Source: a virus. Taken from it: a DNA stretch of 64,000 nucleotides. The notes below the pieces were generated by a model. The model worked only from the letters and a program-made list of their open reading frames with translations, did no database searches and was not told the origin of the DNA. The DNA is taken from the IMG/VR virus record IMGVR_UViG_3300037235_000042, positions 34,272-98,271 of that record, one strand, 5' to 3'. The position numbers and the translations under genes were made by a program. Below, one piece after another: positions 35,347 to 43,438 of the stretch; within the stretch, counting starts at the first letter, position 1; the number at the start of each line of letters is the position of its first letter.

Positions 35347-37551
35347 TCAATCTTCTTCTGAGATCGCTCCGCCGCCTTCGTGATGGTTCAAGTTAAGCAG
35401 ATCACGCATTGCCATCACGGCATCAGGCAAAATATGACGGTCCTTCATTCCGTAGTTAGCATACAATTCACGTTCAGCTCCAGCAGCGTCAGGGGAGTGT
35501 ATCGGCGACCAGCAAGTGTTGGCCTTCATGGCTTGGACCGCTATTATGCGCCAGGGCAATTTCACTTTATAACGGTCTTCCATCTTCTGAATCAGGTTCT
35601 TCCCCTCTTCTTCGGAAGGGACTTGTTCGATCTGTCGCATGTACTGATCGTAGATCGCATAGACGGAAGGAACCTTGGGCCTGTTATCCTCTGTCCTTCC
35701 GCTGGAACCTTCGGATAGTTGACCACCGAGCGCCAGACGTTCTCGAAGCGCGGTTAGCCCGATCCCCGCACTCATTACCATGTCATCGTTGTTGTCGATT
35801 CCTGCGACCTTGATCTGGTCCTCGTAACGTCCGAAATCGCGCATTTCTTCGATCAGATGTTTGTCACGAATGATAACGGTTTTATCGATCAGGGCTTGAT
35901 TCATCCGGTTGATCATCTCCGGACGGGTCTTCGAAGAGGTCATCCAGTGGAAGTAGAGAGTCAGGGCGTTGGTGACCTTGTCGAGATGCTTCCAGCGATA
36001 GAGGTTAGGGTAGTCTAGTAGCCATCGCAGATCGTTACCGGTTGTGATCCCGTATCCCGTGTACTCAACCGCGATCTCGGCCATGTGATACCAGACGCCA
36101 AGAGCGGCGAGGACTCGGGCGTAGTGGGAAGGGTCGATCAACCCATGCCATGAGGCGACCTGAACATCAGGCTCGCCCAGAGCGCCAATCCGCCAGACGC
36201 AGGCAGCCGAGAAGTCTCCGCCGTCGCCTGAGCTGCAATCCGCGCCGATGTAGTACTCGACCGCGTCGGATTCGTCCGGGAGTTCCCAGACCCAGAGACG
36301 GTCGAGGAATTCTGCTTTGTCTAGGAGGTCATGTTCTTCCGGCGGACGGAGTTTCGGCCCGAGGCTAGAGCTGAACGTCGGTTGAGTATCGCAACTAGTG
36401 AATTGAATCTCCCCAATTAAGATCGGTGGACGGCAGTTCTGCGATTCCTGTTCGTTCAGGCATTTCCGAGGAAACGCACAGAGGCCTGAGGAGACGAAGG
36501 CTTCGCCAGGGGTTATGGGGTAGGACTCGGCGTGAGTTTCGTCCGAGCCGGTAGCGTTGATCGTAGCTTGAATCTTCCGCCGACGCCATTTGAAGAAACT
36601 GGAAGGGATGGTGAAGTTGTCGAGTTCTTTCACCTTTAGACGGATGGTTCGTTCGTCATCGGTTAGAGTGAATTTCTCCCCGGCTTTCAAGGGAATGGAA
36701 TATTTCCGGACTTTGTAGACTGGAATGAAGATCGGCGTCCATTCAGATTGCCCACGTTCCGCTGCCATCCACATGTTGTAGAACAGGCCAGAACGCCCGA
36801 ACGCTGTGGACTCCATGATCGCCAGAAGGTCACGGGCGTTCATCGAAGGCTCGATGTCACCTGTCCAAACGTCGGCATCAGGCCAGCGGCTGACTTCACT
36901 CGCATGCAAAGTTCTCACGGTCCGACCGATTAGGACCCCGGATTTTCTTTGAGCATTGGATACAAGCAACGTAGAATCTAGTCCTGGATCAGTCTGCCGT
37001 TGTCTCTCATCCGTCCGGGTGAACATCATGTGGCGTTCTTGCTGGACCGAGCCCCGTTCTGGCTGCATCCACCAAGGGAGGTTGTCGTAGGCATAGGTTG
37101 AACGACGCCAGAGTTCAGCGGTGGTTTCTTCGTCCTGGGCCATAATTACCGAGAACACGCGAGGCTCGAAGATCGTCCGGTGGAAGACGATCCCGCCGAC
37201 GAAGGTGGTTCCGCCGGTTTGCCTAGGCTTGAGAACGATTCCCCGGAAGCAACCGTCCTGCGCCCAGCCTTTTTCCATGGCCTCGAAGATGATTTCTTGT
37301 TGATCGAGGAACGGATACATGGTTTGAACGTGGCCGTGCTCGTCACGGATCAGGTGGTAGTTTTCCAGATAGTAACGACGGGAGAATTGACAGAGTTCGA
37401 TTTGTTTATCAACCCAGTCGAGTTCAGATTGATCAAGAGAATTCCAAGCTTGTTGAAGGTCGAAACCAGTTTTAGTCGGGAACTGGAGAAGTTTCTCGTC
37501 TAGCAGGTCAATTGCGTCATTTAGGTTGTTGTCTCTACGAGGAACTCTCAT
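35347..37551 (-). CDS. terL: Terminase large subunit
   Basis: 734 aa. ATPase domain: Walker A LKPRQTGGTT (about 107-116), Walker B-type segment TVRTLHASEVSRW (about 211-223) with the catalytic Glu, and coupling motif AIMESTAFG (about 244-252). Nuclease domain: first acidic motif YIGADCSSGDGGDF (middle of the second half) and a later DD pair in NNDDMVMSAGIG. It drives DNA packaging through the portal. Overlaps the upstream probable small subunit by 17 bases. Confidence 0.9.
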   Translation of the reverse strand: MRVPRRDNNLNDAIDLLDEKLLQFPTKTGFDLQQAWNSLDQSELDWVDKQIELCQFSRRYYLENYHLIRDEHGHVQTMYPFLDQQEIIFEAMEKGWAQDGCFRGIVLKPRQTGGTTFVGGIVFHRTIFEPRVFSVIMAQDEETTAELWRRSTYAYDNLPWWMQPERGSVQQERHMMFTRTDERQRQTDPGLDSTLLVSNAQRKSGVLIGRTVRTLHASEVSRWPDADVWTGDIEPSMNARDLLAIMESTAFGRSGLFYNMWMAAERGQSEWTPIFIPVYKVRKYSIPLKAGEKFTLTDDERTIRLKVKELDNFTIPSSFFKWRRRKIQATINATGSDETHAESYPITPGEAFVSSGLCAFPRKCLNEQESQNCRPPILIGEIQFTSCDTQPTFSSSLGPKLRPPEEHDLLDKAEFLDRLWVWELPDESDAVEYYIGADCSSGDGGDFSAACVWRIGALGEPDVQVASWHGLIDPSHYARVLAALGVWYHMAEIAVEYTGYGITTGNDLRWLLDYPNLYRWKHLDKVTNALTLYFHWMTSSKTRPEMINRMNQALIDKTVIIRDKHLIEEMRDFGRYEDQIKVAGIDNNDDMVMSAGIGLTALRERLALGGQLSEGSSGRTEDNRPKVPSVYAIYDQYMRQIEQVPSEEEGKNLIQKMEDRYKVKLPWRIIAVQAMKANTCWSPIHSPDAAGAERELYANYGMKDRHILPDAVMAMRDLLNLNHHEGGGAISEED

Positions 37552-38236
37552 CTTTGATTACCTCTTCTTCAACATCGTCCTCGAACTCAGCGTCTTCAAT
37601 GAGCGGTACGGGATCGCTGGAGTCTACGTCATTGGTCAGGCCTCGGGCTTCGCGTTTTTTATGAATCCGGTCTTCGAACGACCGCCCGCCAATGTTGGTT
37701 ACGGAGCCGACTTGGGTGCCGAAGTTCACGTTAGTTTTAGATTCCTTGGACGCTACCATATCCCGGAGATCCTTGAGGTGTTCAATGACCCGAGCGCGAG
37801 TGTTGTAGTCAATTTCTACGATTTCGCGTACTACGTGTTTCTGAGTAGGTTTGCCGTCTACGAGGACTTCAATGACCTCGGAAATGGTGCGAGTCTTGGT
37901 CGCGGTGGCGAATTCGCCGATTATTTGATCCAGGGATTCGAAATGCTTCAGGATTATCTCGTGAGCTGAAGCGGTGACGATAGGGAGAGAGTTGATCTGC
38001 TGCCAGGTTGCGACGGCTTGGATAGACTCGCGGATTTTCTGGGGGTCGACCGGCCCGTGGGGTTCAGCCAGGGCGATATCTTCGTCGGTTATGCCCAGAC
38101 GGGATTTGGCGTAACGGGCGAAGTCCCGGCGGGAGGGCTTTCTAAGCGTCGTCTTCGCCTGAGGCTTGGAGATCGCCTCGGGCAGTCGGGTTGTAGTCGA
38201 CAAACTTTTCTCCGGGTTCGGGAGTTGCGTATTCAT
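37535..38236 (-). CDS. Probable terminase small subunit
   Basis: 233 aa. Helical N-terminal region with a possible HTH (RRDFARYAKSRLGITDEDI, about 39-57), a helical centre (HEIILKHFESLDQIIGEF; ARVIEHLKDLRDMV) and a very acidic tail (DAEFEDDVEEEVIKDESSS). Its position immediately before TerL and its size suggest the DNA-recognition subunit; the HTH is not certain. It overlaps the preceding membrane/coiled-coil gene by 95 bases in another frame. Confidence 0.6.
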   Translation of the reverse strand: MNTQLPNPEKSLSTTTRLPEAISKPQAKTTLRKPSRRDFARYAKSRLGITDEDIALAEPHGPVDPQKIRESIQAVATWQQINSLPIVTASAHEIILKHFESLDQIIGEFATATKTRTISEVIEVLVDGKPTQKHVVREIVEIDYNTRARVIEHLKDLRDMVASKESKTNVNFGTQVGSVTNIGGRSFEDRIHKKREARGLTNDVDSSDPVPLIEDAEFEDDVEEEVIKDESSS

Positions 38237-38594
38237 CAGGTTTTAGACCGGCTCCATTTTGGGAGATTGTATCACGGTCGCTGAGCATGAACTTGGCGAG
38301 TTCGCCGAAGGCCACGCAGGCCTTCTCGATCCGGGAGGCGGAGAGGAGGATGGATTTCGAAGCCGATTCGAGGCCTTCACCGTTGAGCCGACTGATCATG
38401 GCCGTTAGGTCGGACTTGTGGAGTTTGAGGAACTCGACTAGATTGTCCTGCCGGGATTGCAGGTCGGACTGGATTTGGGTGATGGTTCGTCGAAGCTGGA
38501 GATTGGTCCAGATTAAGAGGCCAACGCCAGAGATCAAGACTGCGAGGAACAGTCCAGCGATCAGGGAGAGGACGACGATGCCGATAGTTCCCAA
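38142..38594 (-). CDS. Membrane-anchored coiled-coil protein (spanin- or holin-like)
   Basis: 150 aa. One N-terminal TM segment (about 4-28, IGIVVLSLIAGLFLAVLISG), then a long heptad-rich helix (about 33-75) and a hydrophilic tail. This is the layout of Rz-type inner-membrane spanins, which T7 also places near the terminase genes. No partner lipoprotein nested inside is obvious. Lysis role inferred. Confidence 0.55.
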   Translation of the reverse strand: MGTIGIVVLSLIAGLFLAVLISGVGLLIWTNLQLRRTITQIQSDLQSRQDNLVEFLKLHKSDLTAMISRLNGEGLESASKSILLSASRIEKACVAFGELAKFMLSDRDTISQNGAGLKPDEYATPEPGEKFVDYNPTARGDLQASGEDDA

Positions 38595-38831
38595 TTAATC
38601 AGCCTCGACCAAGGTTAGAATACATTGATCGTCACGGGAAGCGTCGTAACGGATACATAAGGTTCGATTCTTCAAGCGTTCCGCAATCTTGTCGGAGTTG
38701 GGGACTACTAACAGTCCTCCAGCTTCAGCGACCAAGTAGCCTAGAACATCGACTACGTCTTGGGCTATGTCGGTCGGGACATTGTCGTTGGTTAAATGGA
38801 TGGGTTGTTCGTCGTCTTCCGGTTCTGCCAT
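38595..38831 (-). CDS. Hypothetical acidic protein
   Basis: 78 aa from the ATG at 38831, which has GGGAGG just upstream; the frame is open to 38891. Acidic N-terminus, helix (DIAQDVVDVLGYLVAEAGG), then a small beta unit. Stop overlaps the region before the membrane/coiled-coil gene. Unknown function. Confidence 0.6.
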   Translation of the reverse strand: MAEPEDDEQPIHLTNDNVPTDIAQDVVDVLGYLVAEAGGLLVVPNSDKIAERLKNRTLCIRYDASRDDQCILTLVEAD

Positions 38832-39025
38832 TCGGCCTCCCAAGACTTCCCCCATTGATAATGAGCATGACGGCTCAGGTTGAATTCCCATTGCTGGTTG
38901 ACGAAGGAGATATAAGCGGTTAAGGGATCCTCGGCGTGGAGGAAACGTTGTGGGATGTAGGTTAGTGGGATAAGGGATCGGGATTTGACATAGGTTGTTG
39001 TCCCGAGGGATCGAGGTTTGAACAT
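38792..39025 (-). CDS. Hypothetical protein in lysis region
   Basis: 77 aa, aromatic and basic, with a plausible helical C-terminal half (AYISFVNQQWEFNLSR; YQWGKSWEAEWQNRK). It fills the gap between the peptidase-like gene and the next ORF and overlaps the latter by 40 bases. No good ribosome-binding site, so it is less certain than its neighbours. Confidence 0.45.
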   Translation of the reverse strand: MFKPRSLGTTTYVKSRSLIPLTYIPQRFLHAEDPLTAYISFVNQQWEFNLSRHAHYQWGKSWEAEWQNRKTTNNPSI

Positions 39026-39038
39026 GACTGACAATGAA

Positions 39039-39821
39039 TCAACTCGCGATCAGGTTGAGATCAGCTTCCAGAGTTTTCAGGTCAAGTCCGCCAGGGGTCA
39101 ATTTTGTGACTTGGTTGAACCAGTCCTCGGTGATCAGGACGTATTCCTCATCGACGTATTGGGAACTCCACGCTGCCGAGGCCTTCTGATCCCACTTCGC
39201 CCAAGTCACGTAGTCGTCGCCGAGGGAGCCATAGCCAGGGTGTAGGATGGCATGCCCGCCTTCGATCTGGCCGTTTGAGACTTCCCATGATTGACCAGCG
39301 GCGAATTGGGTCTGGGCCGTGTCGGGAAGCTGAACGCCTGTGCAGGTCGCGCCGAACAGATCGACTCCCAGCCGACGATGGATGAGATTCGTGTGATCGA
39401 TCTGCGCCCATGCAAGGATTTTATGCCCGGCGATGCCGGTTGACTGTAAATAGGCGAACGCAGCAGTCATGGATGTCCCGTTGTCGTTCGCGCCGGTCGT
39501 GGGATCGAAGCCGGTGACGGCGCTGTAGGCTCCGAGGACGTCAGCGAGAGTTGGAATGACGACGTTTCCCGTATGAACAGTCGTGAGGATCAAGAAATCC
39601 GCCACCATAGCCCAGACGCAGCAGCCGTATCTATCGTTGCCGTACATCTGCATGGCTTCGATAGGAGTTTTGTACTCGCGGTAGACCTTGGAAGCCGGAG
39701 ATAGACCAGGGGCGTTCCACCTTTTGGCTATTCCTAAGCCGTTGATATGTGGAGTTACCAGATATTTGGCGAAGGATAGGGTTTTAGGGTGGAACGCCGG
39801 AGCGAGCTTGCCGAGCTTCAT
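39039..39821 (-). CDS. Cysteine-peptidase-like protein, possible endolysin
   Basis: 260 aa. The motif YGCCVWAMVADFL (about 65-77) looks like a papain-fold nucleophile helix, and GGHAILHPGYG (about 190-200) like the matching catalytic-His strand, both followed by WAKWD...VDEEYVLITEDWF. This is the pattern of C1/C39-type cysteine peptidases. Placed beside membrane-anchored small proteins upstream of the terminase genes, a role in lysis is plausible but not proven; no cell-wall binding domain is seen. Confidence 0.55.
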   Translation of the reverse strand: MKLGKLAPAFHPKTLSFAKYLVTPHINGLGIAKRWNAPGLSPASKVYREYKTPIEAMQMYGNDRYGCCVWAMVADFLILTTVHTGNVVIPTLADVLGAYSAVTGFDPTTGANDNGTSMTAAFAYLQSTGIAGHKILAWAQIDHTNLIHRRLGVDLFGATCTGVQLPDTAQTQFAAGQSWEVSNGQIEGGHAILHPGYGSLGDDYVTWAKWDQKASAAWSSQYVDEEYVLITEDWFNQVTKLTPGGLDLKTLEADLNLIAS

Positions 39822-39830
39822 GGTTGATCC

Positions 39831-40457
39831 TTAGTTAAGCTTCGGTGCTGCCGGGCCGAAGTTCTGCTGCAAGGTAGCGTTGAACTGTTTTTTGAAGTCT
39901 GATCCGTTCTTGATCATCTTGTTGTTAGTGGCTTTGAACGTTACCTTGCCTTCGACGTTGTTGACGATGTTCTCTACGGAGGTGATAGCGGCAGAGATTA
40001 TGTTCACCGCCGCGACGACTTTGGCTTGGCTGCTGGGGTCGAGGACTTGGAACACGGGGAGGATGGATAACACGTCCTGTTGCGTAGTGGCGATCAAGGC
40101 GTTAATCTTCGCTTGGGTGGTTGGGTTGGTGGCTAGATCGCCCTGGAGCTGTTGGATCAGACTGCCCAGTTGGGTGACGTCGGACTGGAGTTTCGGTGCC
40201 CAGGTATTGACAGCGGAGGTGACGGTCGGAGGAACGCTAGTCCCAAGTAGAGGGAGGACGGAAACGACGATCTGAACCGCTGGGCCGACTTCTTGCAGGA
40301 TTGTATTAACGTTGTTCACCCAAGTTTGCACGTTGCAGGCGAAGCCGGAAACGAGGATGACCAGAGCCATCAGCAGGGCTAAGAGGGTGTAACGCGCTGG
40401 GCGGATGGAACGGTCGATTGCGATGCCGATCAGGGGAAAGCTCAACGTAGTGCTCAT
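39831..40457 (-). CDS. Membrane-anchored helical protein (lipoprotein- or holin-like)
   Basis: 208 aa. One hydrophobic segment at about 22-40 (YTLLALLMALVILVSGFAC) ends in a Cys that could be a lipobox, although the -3 residue is unusual. The rest is hydrophilic-to-neutral helices with Val/Asn/Thr (about 45-180). GGAGAA site precedes the ATG. Part of the probable lysis region. Confidence 0.55.
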   Translation of the reverse strand: MSTTLSFPLIGIAIDRSIRPARYTLLALLMALVILVSGFACNVQTWVNNVNTILQEVGPAVQIVVSVLPLLGTSVPPTVTSAVNTWAPKLQSDVTQLGSLIQQLQGDLATNPTTQAKINALIATTQQDVLSILPVFQVLDPSSQAKVVAAVNIISAAITSVENIVNNVEGKVTFKATNNKMIKNGSDFKKQFNATLQQNFGPAAPKLN

Positions 40458-40494
40458 GGTAATTCTCCTATAGTCAAATTTAGTCAGCCCGTAA

Positions 40495-40980
40495 TCAGGC
40501 TGTCTGGGTGATCGTCACCCCGGTCAATGGTGTGATCACGGGAACTGGAACCGTATCTTGGAATGAGCCTACGACTACGGTTAGATTGAATGTCGTCAAG
40601 GTTGATCCCGCCGGAACTGATGCTACCACTGAGGTTCCATCTGAGGAAGCAGCCAAGGAAATCGACGGGTCTGAGGCTGTCCATTGTGGGGTTACGCCTT
40701 GCGGCAGAGATGCAGTCGATGGGACAGGTTCAACTTGGAAAGTTCCCTGACCGCCTACAGTGATACCGGTGATAGCCATGAGCTTGGCTCCTTTACGTTG
40801 AAATATTCTGACATTGGTTATAGGTTGAAGACGTTCCAGCAGGCTGAGAATCTGGCTTAACTGGAAAACGATTATGAAACAGGACGATATAACAACACAT
40901 GCCATGAAGGCAAGGAGTAAAATCTCCCAACGGTGTTCGGCGATGGTAGCTTGGCCGAGCGAGTAGAGCAGGGAGTTCAT
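40495..40980 (-). CDS. TM segment plus Ig-like domain protein with internal start
   Basis: 161 aa from the ATGA-coupled start at 40980: TM helix at about 21-42, then from residue 68 a compact Ig-like (Big_2-type) beta domain. The ATG of residue 68 (at 40779) has a good AAAGGAG site eight bases upstream, so a 94-aa soluble Ig-like protein is very likely also made from the same frame. The long start has no Shine-Dalgarno site but overlaps the upstream stop. Confidence 0.6.
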   Translation of the reverse strand: MNSLLYSLGQATIAEHRWEILLLAFMACVVISSCFIIVFQLSQILSLLERLQPITNVRIFQRKGAKLMAITGITVGGQGTFQVEPVPSTASLPQGVTPQWTASDPSISLAASSDGTSVVASVPAGSTLTTFNLTVVVGSFQDTVPVPVITPLTGVTITQTA

Positions 40981-41192
40981 TTGCGCCCGTTGCGGACATA
41001 GGTGTAGAGAGTCAATTTCTTGATGTTAAGATGCTTGAGCATCTTCTTCCCAGGTTGACGAACTCCGCGCAGAACATGAGCGATAAACTGATAGCTAACT
41101 CCGATGACCTTGGCGTATTCTTCGAGGGTACGGTCGCCCCTGTCTTCCTTGAGTAAATCGACGACTTGATCGGTGGTTAGGTATTCCGGCAT
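40977..41192 (-). CDS. Small XRE-like HTH protein
   Basis: 71 aa. Helix-turn-helix region at about 22-49 (TLEEYAKVIGVSYQFIAHVL then RGVRQPGKK) in the style of Cro/cI-type DNA-binding proteins, with a basic C-terminal tail. Probably a transcription regulator of the phage. Overlaps the next gene by ATGA. Confidence 0.6.
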   Translation of the reverse strand: MPEYLTTDQVVDLLKEDRGDRTLEEYAKVIGVSYQFIAHVLRGVRQPGKKMLKHLNIKKLTLYTYVRNGRK

Positions 41193-41238
41193 AGGCTACT
41201 AAAGTGTAGACGGATACAAAGATGGAGTCAAGGGGAAG

Positions 41239-41475
41239 TTAATCAAGTTTAGGCGGTTCCAGCCCCCATTCGGCCTGGAGGAACCCGATATCTCCTTTGA
41301 GGATTCTGTTGAATAGAGCAGAACAGGCCTCGTATGAGACCCGAATACAGCCGACTTTTATGGAGTTAGCGCGGAGTTCTACTTCCGGGTAGCGGATGGT
41401 TCCGTCGCTGTAGATGACGCGGAACAGGCCGTTTTCGTCGAGGGTGAGTTTCGCGCCACGGTTGGGTGGGGCCAT
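41239..41475 (-). CDS. Hypothetical protein
   Basis: 78 aa, beta-rich N-terminus (KLTLDENGLFRVIYSDGTIR) followed by a helix (RVSYEACSALFNRILKGD). No family recognised. Directly downstream of the winged-HTH-like gene. Confidence 0.6.
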   Translation of the reverse strand: MAPPNRGAKLTLDENGLFRVIYSDGTIRYPEVELRANSIKVGCIRVSYEACSALFNRILKGDIGFLQAEWGLEPPKLD

Positions 41476-41476
41476 C

Positions 41477-41929
41477 TTATAAATCCTTCAACGACAATGA
41501 ACCACCGTTGTCGACGAACCACCCCTGCCGGAGCAACGGACCGATGAGGTTACTGGAACAATTGGAATAATCCATCTTCAGGGCTGCTGCCAGTTGTTTA
41601 CGGCGCATCGAGCCTTGGAGCATCAGGATATCGATGGCTTCGGCGTGGCGCGGGGGTAGCTTCTTCTTTATGGCATCCCACTTCGACGATTGAGTTTCGG
41701 ACGCGGAAGAGAGATCGTCGATATCGAACTCGCCGGAAGCGATCTGTTTCATCGATTTCACCAGAAGGTTGAGCAGGATCACGACGGCATCCCGTTTGAC
41801 GAGATCGAGACGGGATTCCAGCATCTCCAGCCGACGTTCCAGTTCGCGAACTCGGGACAGGAGTTCTACGTGGTCAGGGAGTTCGGAGTACTGAGGATCG
41901 CCGGAATCAAGCAACCGAGGAGACGACAT
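41477..41929 (-). CDS. Coiled-coil / winged-HTH-like regulator
   Basis: 150 aa. Residues about 20-70 form a coiled coil (RVRELERRLEMLESRLDLVK). Residues about 95-150 look like a winged helix (PRHAEAIDILMLQGSMRRKQ, then LAAALKMDYSNCSSNLIGPL and a short wing). Likely DNA-binding. Start overlaps the upstream stop (TAATG). Confidence 0.55.
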   Translation of the reverse strand: MSSPRLLDSGDPQYSELPDHVELLSRVRELERRLEMLESRLDLVKRDAVVILLNLLVKSMKQIASGEFDIDDLSSASETQSSKWDAIKKKLPPRHAEAIDILMLQGSMRRKQLAAALKMDYSNCSSNLIGPLLRQGWFVDNGGSLSLKDL

Positions 41930-42126
41930 TATTTTAACCTCTTCAAAGTTTCTGGAAGTTTTACGATCTCGGCTCGTTTAGAATTACGCGGGAAACGTTT
42001 TTCTACCTCAGACCATATAGCCGAAACCACATCTGGACGCTTTTCGGTTAACCATTGAAATCCCAACTGTCTGGCGTATAAAAATCGACTTGTGGCATTA
42101 TTACGCTTAGGAGACGGAGACGACAT
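41929..42126 (-). CDS. Small basic hypothetical protein
   Basis: 65 aa from the ATG at 42126 (an upstream in-frame start exists at 42162). Arg/Lys-rich with a helix (LYARQLGFQWLTEKRPDVV). More A/T-rich than its neighbours. Overlaps the J-domain gene end by 20 bases. Function unknown. Confidence 0.5.
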   Translation of the reverse strand: MSSPSPKRNNATSRFLYARQLGFQWLTEKRPDVVSAIWSEVEKRFPRNSKRAEIVKLPETLKRLK

Positions 42127-42709
42127 CGCCCACCCCCGAGGTGATTTGTTTCGAGAAGCCACGCCACGCCCGTTCAGTCATCGCCGTCGCACCGTAGATT
42201 TCCATCCAGCGCATGCAGTGGATCGTACCTCGAATAGCGAGAACGTTCCAGCGTTGTTCTTTGAAACCGTCGCAAGCTATAACCCGTTCGTGTTCTACAT
42301 TCTTCTCCCCACGAGCCCATGCCCGCGCCCGATCTCGATGCTTGGTTAATTCATGGAAGGCGACGATGTCTGGAGTCGGGCCATCGGGATGAACCCGCTT
42401 GGCTTTTTCCATGTAGGAACGGTCGATCTGCTGCACGGTAGGGACTTCACCGATGAAGCCAAGAGCTTCCTGCCACACGAAGTCGTTGATCGGCTTGAGT
42501 GACAGGTAGAGTGAGACTCCGGCATCTTCGCTGCTGGCATCGTTGCGGGTGATCAGCCATGAGGTCGCACCTAAAAGTTTGAGTTCCTTCTCCAGTATGT
42601 CTACGGATTGGAGATAGGTTTTCTTCCACGCCGGACGGCCCTTACGATCCTGGAAACGTGTACGCGGCCAGCCCTCCGGCCAGTTCAACGGGCGTTGTTC
42701 TTCCTTCAT
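42107..42709 (-). CDS. J-domain-like phage protein
   Basis: 200 aa. The segment YMEKAKRVHPDGPTPDIVAF (about 99-118) carries the HPD motif and flanking helices of a J domain, followed by ELTKHRDRARAWA. The N-terminal part (WPEGWPRT...LEKELKLLGATSWLI) and the end (AIRGTIHCMRWMEIYGATAM, AWRGF) match a family common in phages in which a J-like segment interrupts a conserved domain. The role is unknown; HPD suggests contact with host DnaK. Confidence 0.65.
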   Translation of the reverse strand: MKEEQRPLNWPEGWPRTRFQDRKGRPAWKKTYLQSVDILEKELKLLGATSWLITRNDASSEDAGVSLYLSLKPINDFVWQEALGFIGEVPTVQQIDRSYMEKAKRVHPDGPTPDIVAFHELTKHRDRARAWARGEKNVEHERVIACDGFKEQRWNVLAIRGTIHCMRWMEIYGATAMTERAWRGFSKQITSGVGDVVSVS

Positions 42710-42717
42710 CGGGATAG

Positions 42718-42876
42718 CTACCTTCCTTTATAACGCTTCCTCAACTTCCACCATTGCAAATAACGGATCAGTTGACAGAGTAAACAATCGTCGGTCTCGG
42801 AACAGGAGAGGATGTGTTCGCGGACATGGACAGGGTAGAAAGACACTGAACATAGTTTATCTGACCTTCTCCGCAT
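42718..42876 (-). CDS. Short Cys-containing protein
   Basis: 52 aa (MRRRSDKLCSVSFYPV... ending LRKRYKGR) with cysteines in LSCSETDDCLLCQ, perhaps metal-binding. AGGA lies five to six bases before the ATG, which is inside the end of the upstream gene. It ends just before the J-domain gene. Too short for most gene-calling limits. Confidence 0.55.
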   Translation of the reverse strand: MRRRSDKLCSVSFYPVHVREHILSCSETDDCLLCQLIRYLQWWKLRKRYKGR

Positions 42877-43225
42877 GCGGTTCCTGAACGCACACGCCGT
42901 CGAACTTTAACCACTCCTTCATCTCGTGAAGTTCCATAGCACGGATTAAATTTATGATAAAACAATCGACGATCTGAGCGTCGTCCAAGCGTTCGAGGGC
43001 ATCGGAGAAAACAGAAATCTGCTGGCTGAGTTGGATCTCGACCTTCGGATTGTCGATGCTTGGCTGAGTCATCGTGCCTTGGAGGATGAAAGTTCGCCAA
43101 CGTTCAGGTTGGAGATGGCTAGGATCGAATTCATGCGGAGGAATAACTCTCAGTTCCCATCCGGGTTTGTAGGTAATGCGGGAGACGATAGATGAGAGCC
43201 GTTCGTAAGCAGACATCATGGTCAT
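42857..43225 (-). CDS. Hypothetical protein
   Basis: 122 aa, mixed alpha/beta and soluble (ELRVIPPHEFDPSHLQPERW). No recognised family. Its start overlaps the stop of a 55-aa gene by ATGA, indicating coupling. Confidence 0.6.
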   Translation of the reverse strand: MTMMSAYERLSSIVSRITYKPGWELRVIPPHEFDPSHLQPERWRTFILQGTMTQPSIDNPKVEIQLSQQISVFSDALERLDDAQIVDCFIINLIRAMELHEMKEWLKFDGVCVQEPHAEKVR

Positions 43226-43389
43226 TTCAGGAATTCCTCAATCTCCCTCGGACTCAGCGGTTCGATCTTCAACTCTTGCGTTTCGGCCCGGTCGAGCAGA
43301 GAGTAGAACCAGTCAAGGAAACGGTTAGACGGCGAGTTTGACGTCGTTGGGAGAGAAGAAGGATGAAAACTGGTGAAGATCCAAGACAT
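43222..43389 (-). CDS. 55-residue hypothetical protein
   Basis: The protein begins MSWIFTSFHPSS, with a helix (NRFLDWFYSLLDRA) and an acidic end (PREIEEFLK). AGGAG lies eight bases upstream of the ATG, and the stop overlaps the next start (ATGA), which strongly supports translation. A sigma70-like promoter with nested palindromes precedes it. Confidence 0.65.
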   Translation of the reverse strand: MSWIFTSFHPSSLPTTSNSPSNRFLDWFYSLLDRAETQELKIEPLSPREIEEFLK

Positions 43390-43398
43390 TCATTAGAC

Positions 43399-43438
43399 TC
43401 CTAGAAAGTAGAATTAATCTACTACCGTTTGGTAGAAA
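43399..43438 (-). promoter_or_regulatory. Promoter with nested CTAC/GTAG palindromes
   Basis: On the minus strand TTGCAA, 17 bases, TAGATT. The -10 region overlaps a palindrome AGTAGA-N5-TCTACT (plus strand 43409-43425... region) and the spacer holds CTACC-N4-GGTAG. These are good operator candidates. The -35 box lies in the last codons of the Gly/Asn-repeat gene. Confidence 0.5.

Noticed and set aside
38985-38998. TTGACATAGGTTG on the plus strand in the lysis region
   Set aside because: No -10 hexamer follows at a suitable distance and no plus-strand gene lies downstream; noted only as another copy of the motif.
42768-43100. 110-aa minus-strand ORF
   Set aside because: Shadow of the 122-aa and 52-aa genes in another frame; Arg/Cys-rich translation without a ribosome-binding site.
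43325-43393. 22-aa ORF beginning MNVLDLHQF behind the 43.4-kb promoter
   Set aside because: The overlapping 55-aa frame has better spacing to the same AGGAG and is coupled to the next gene by ATGA.
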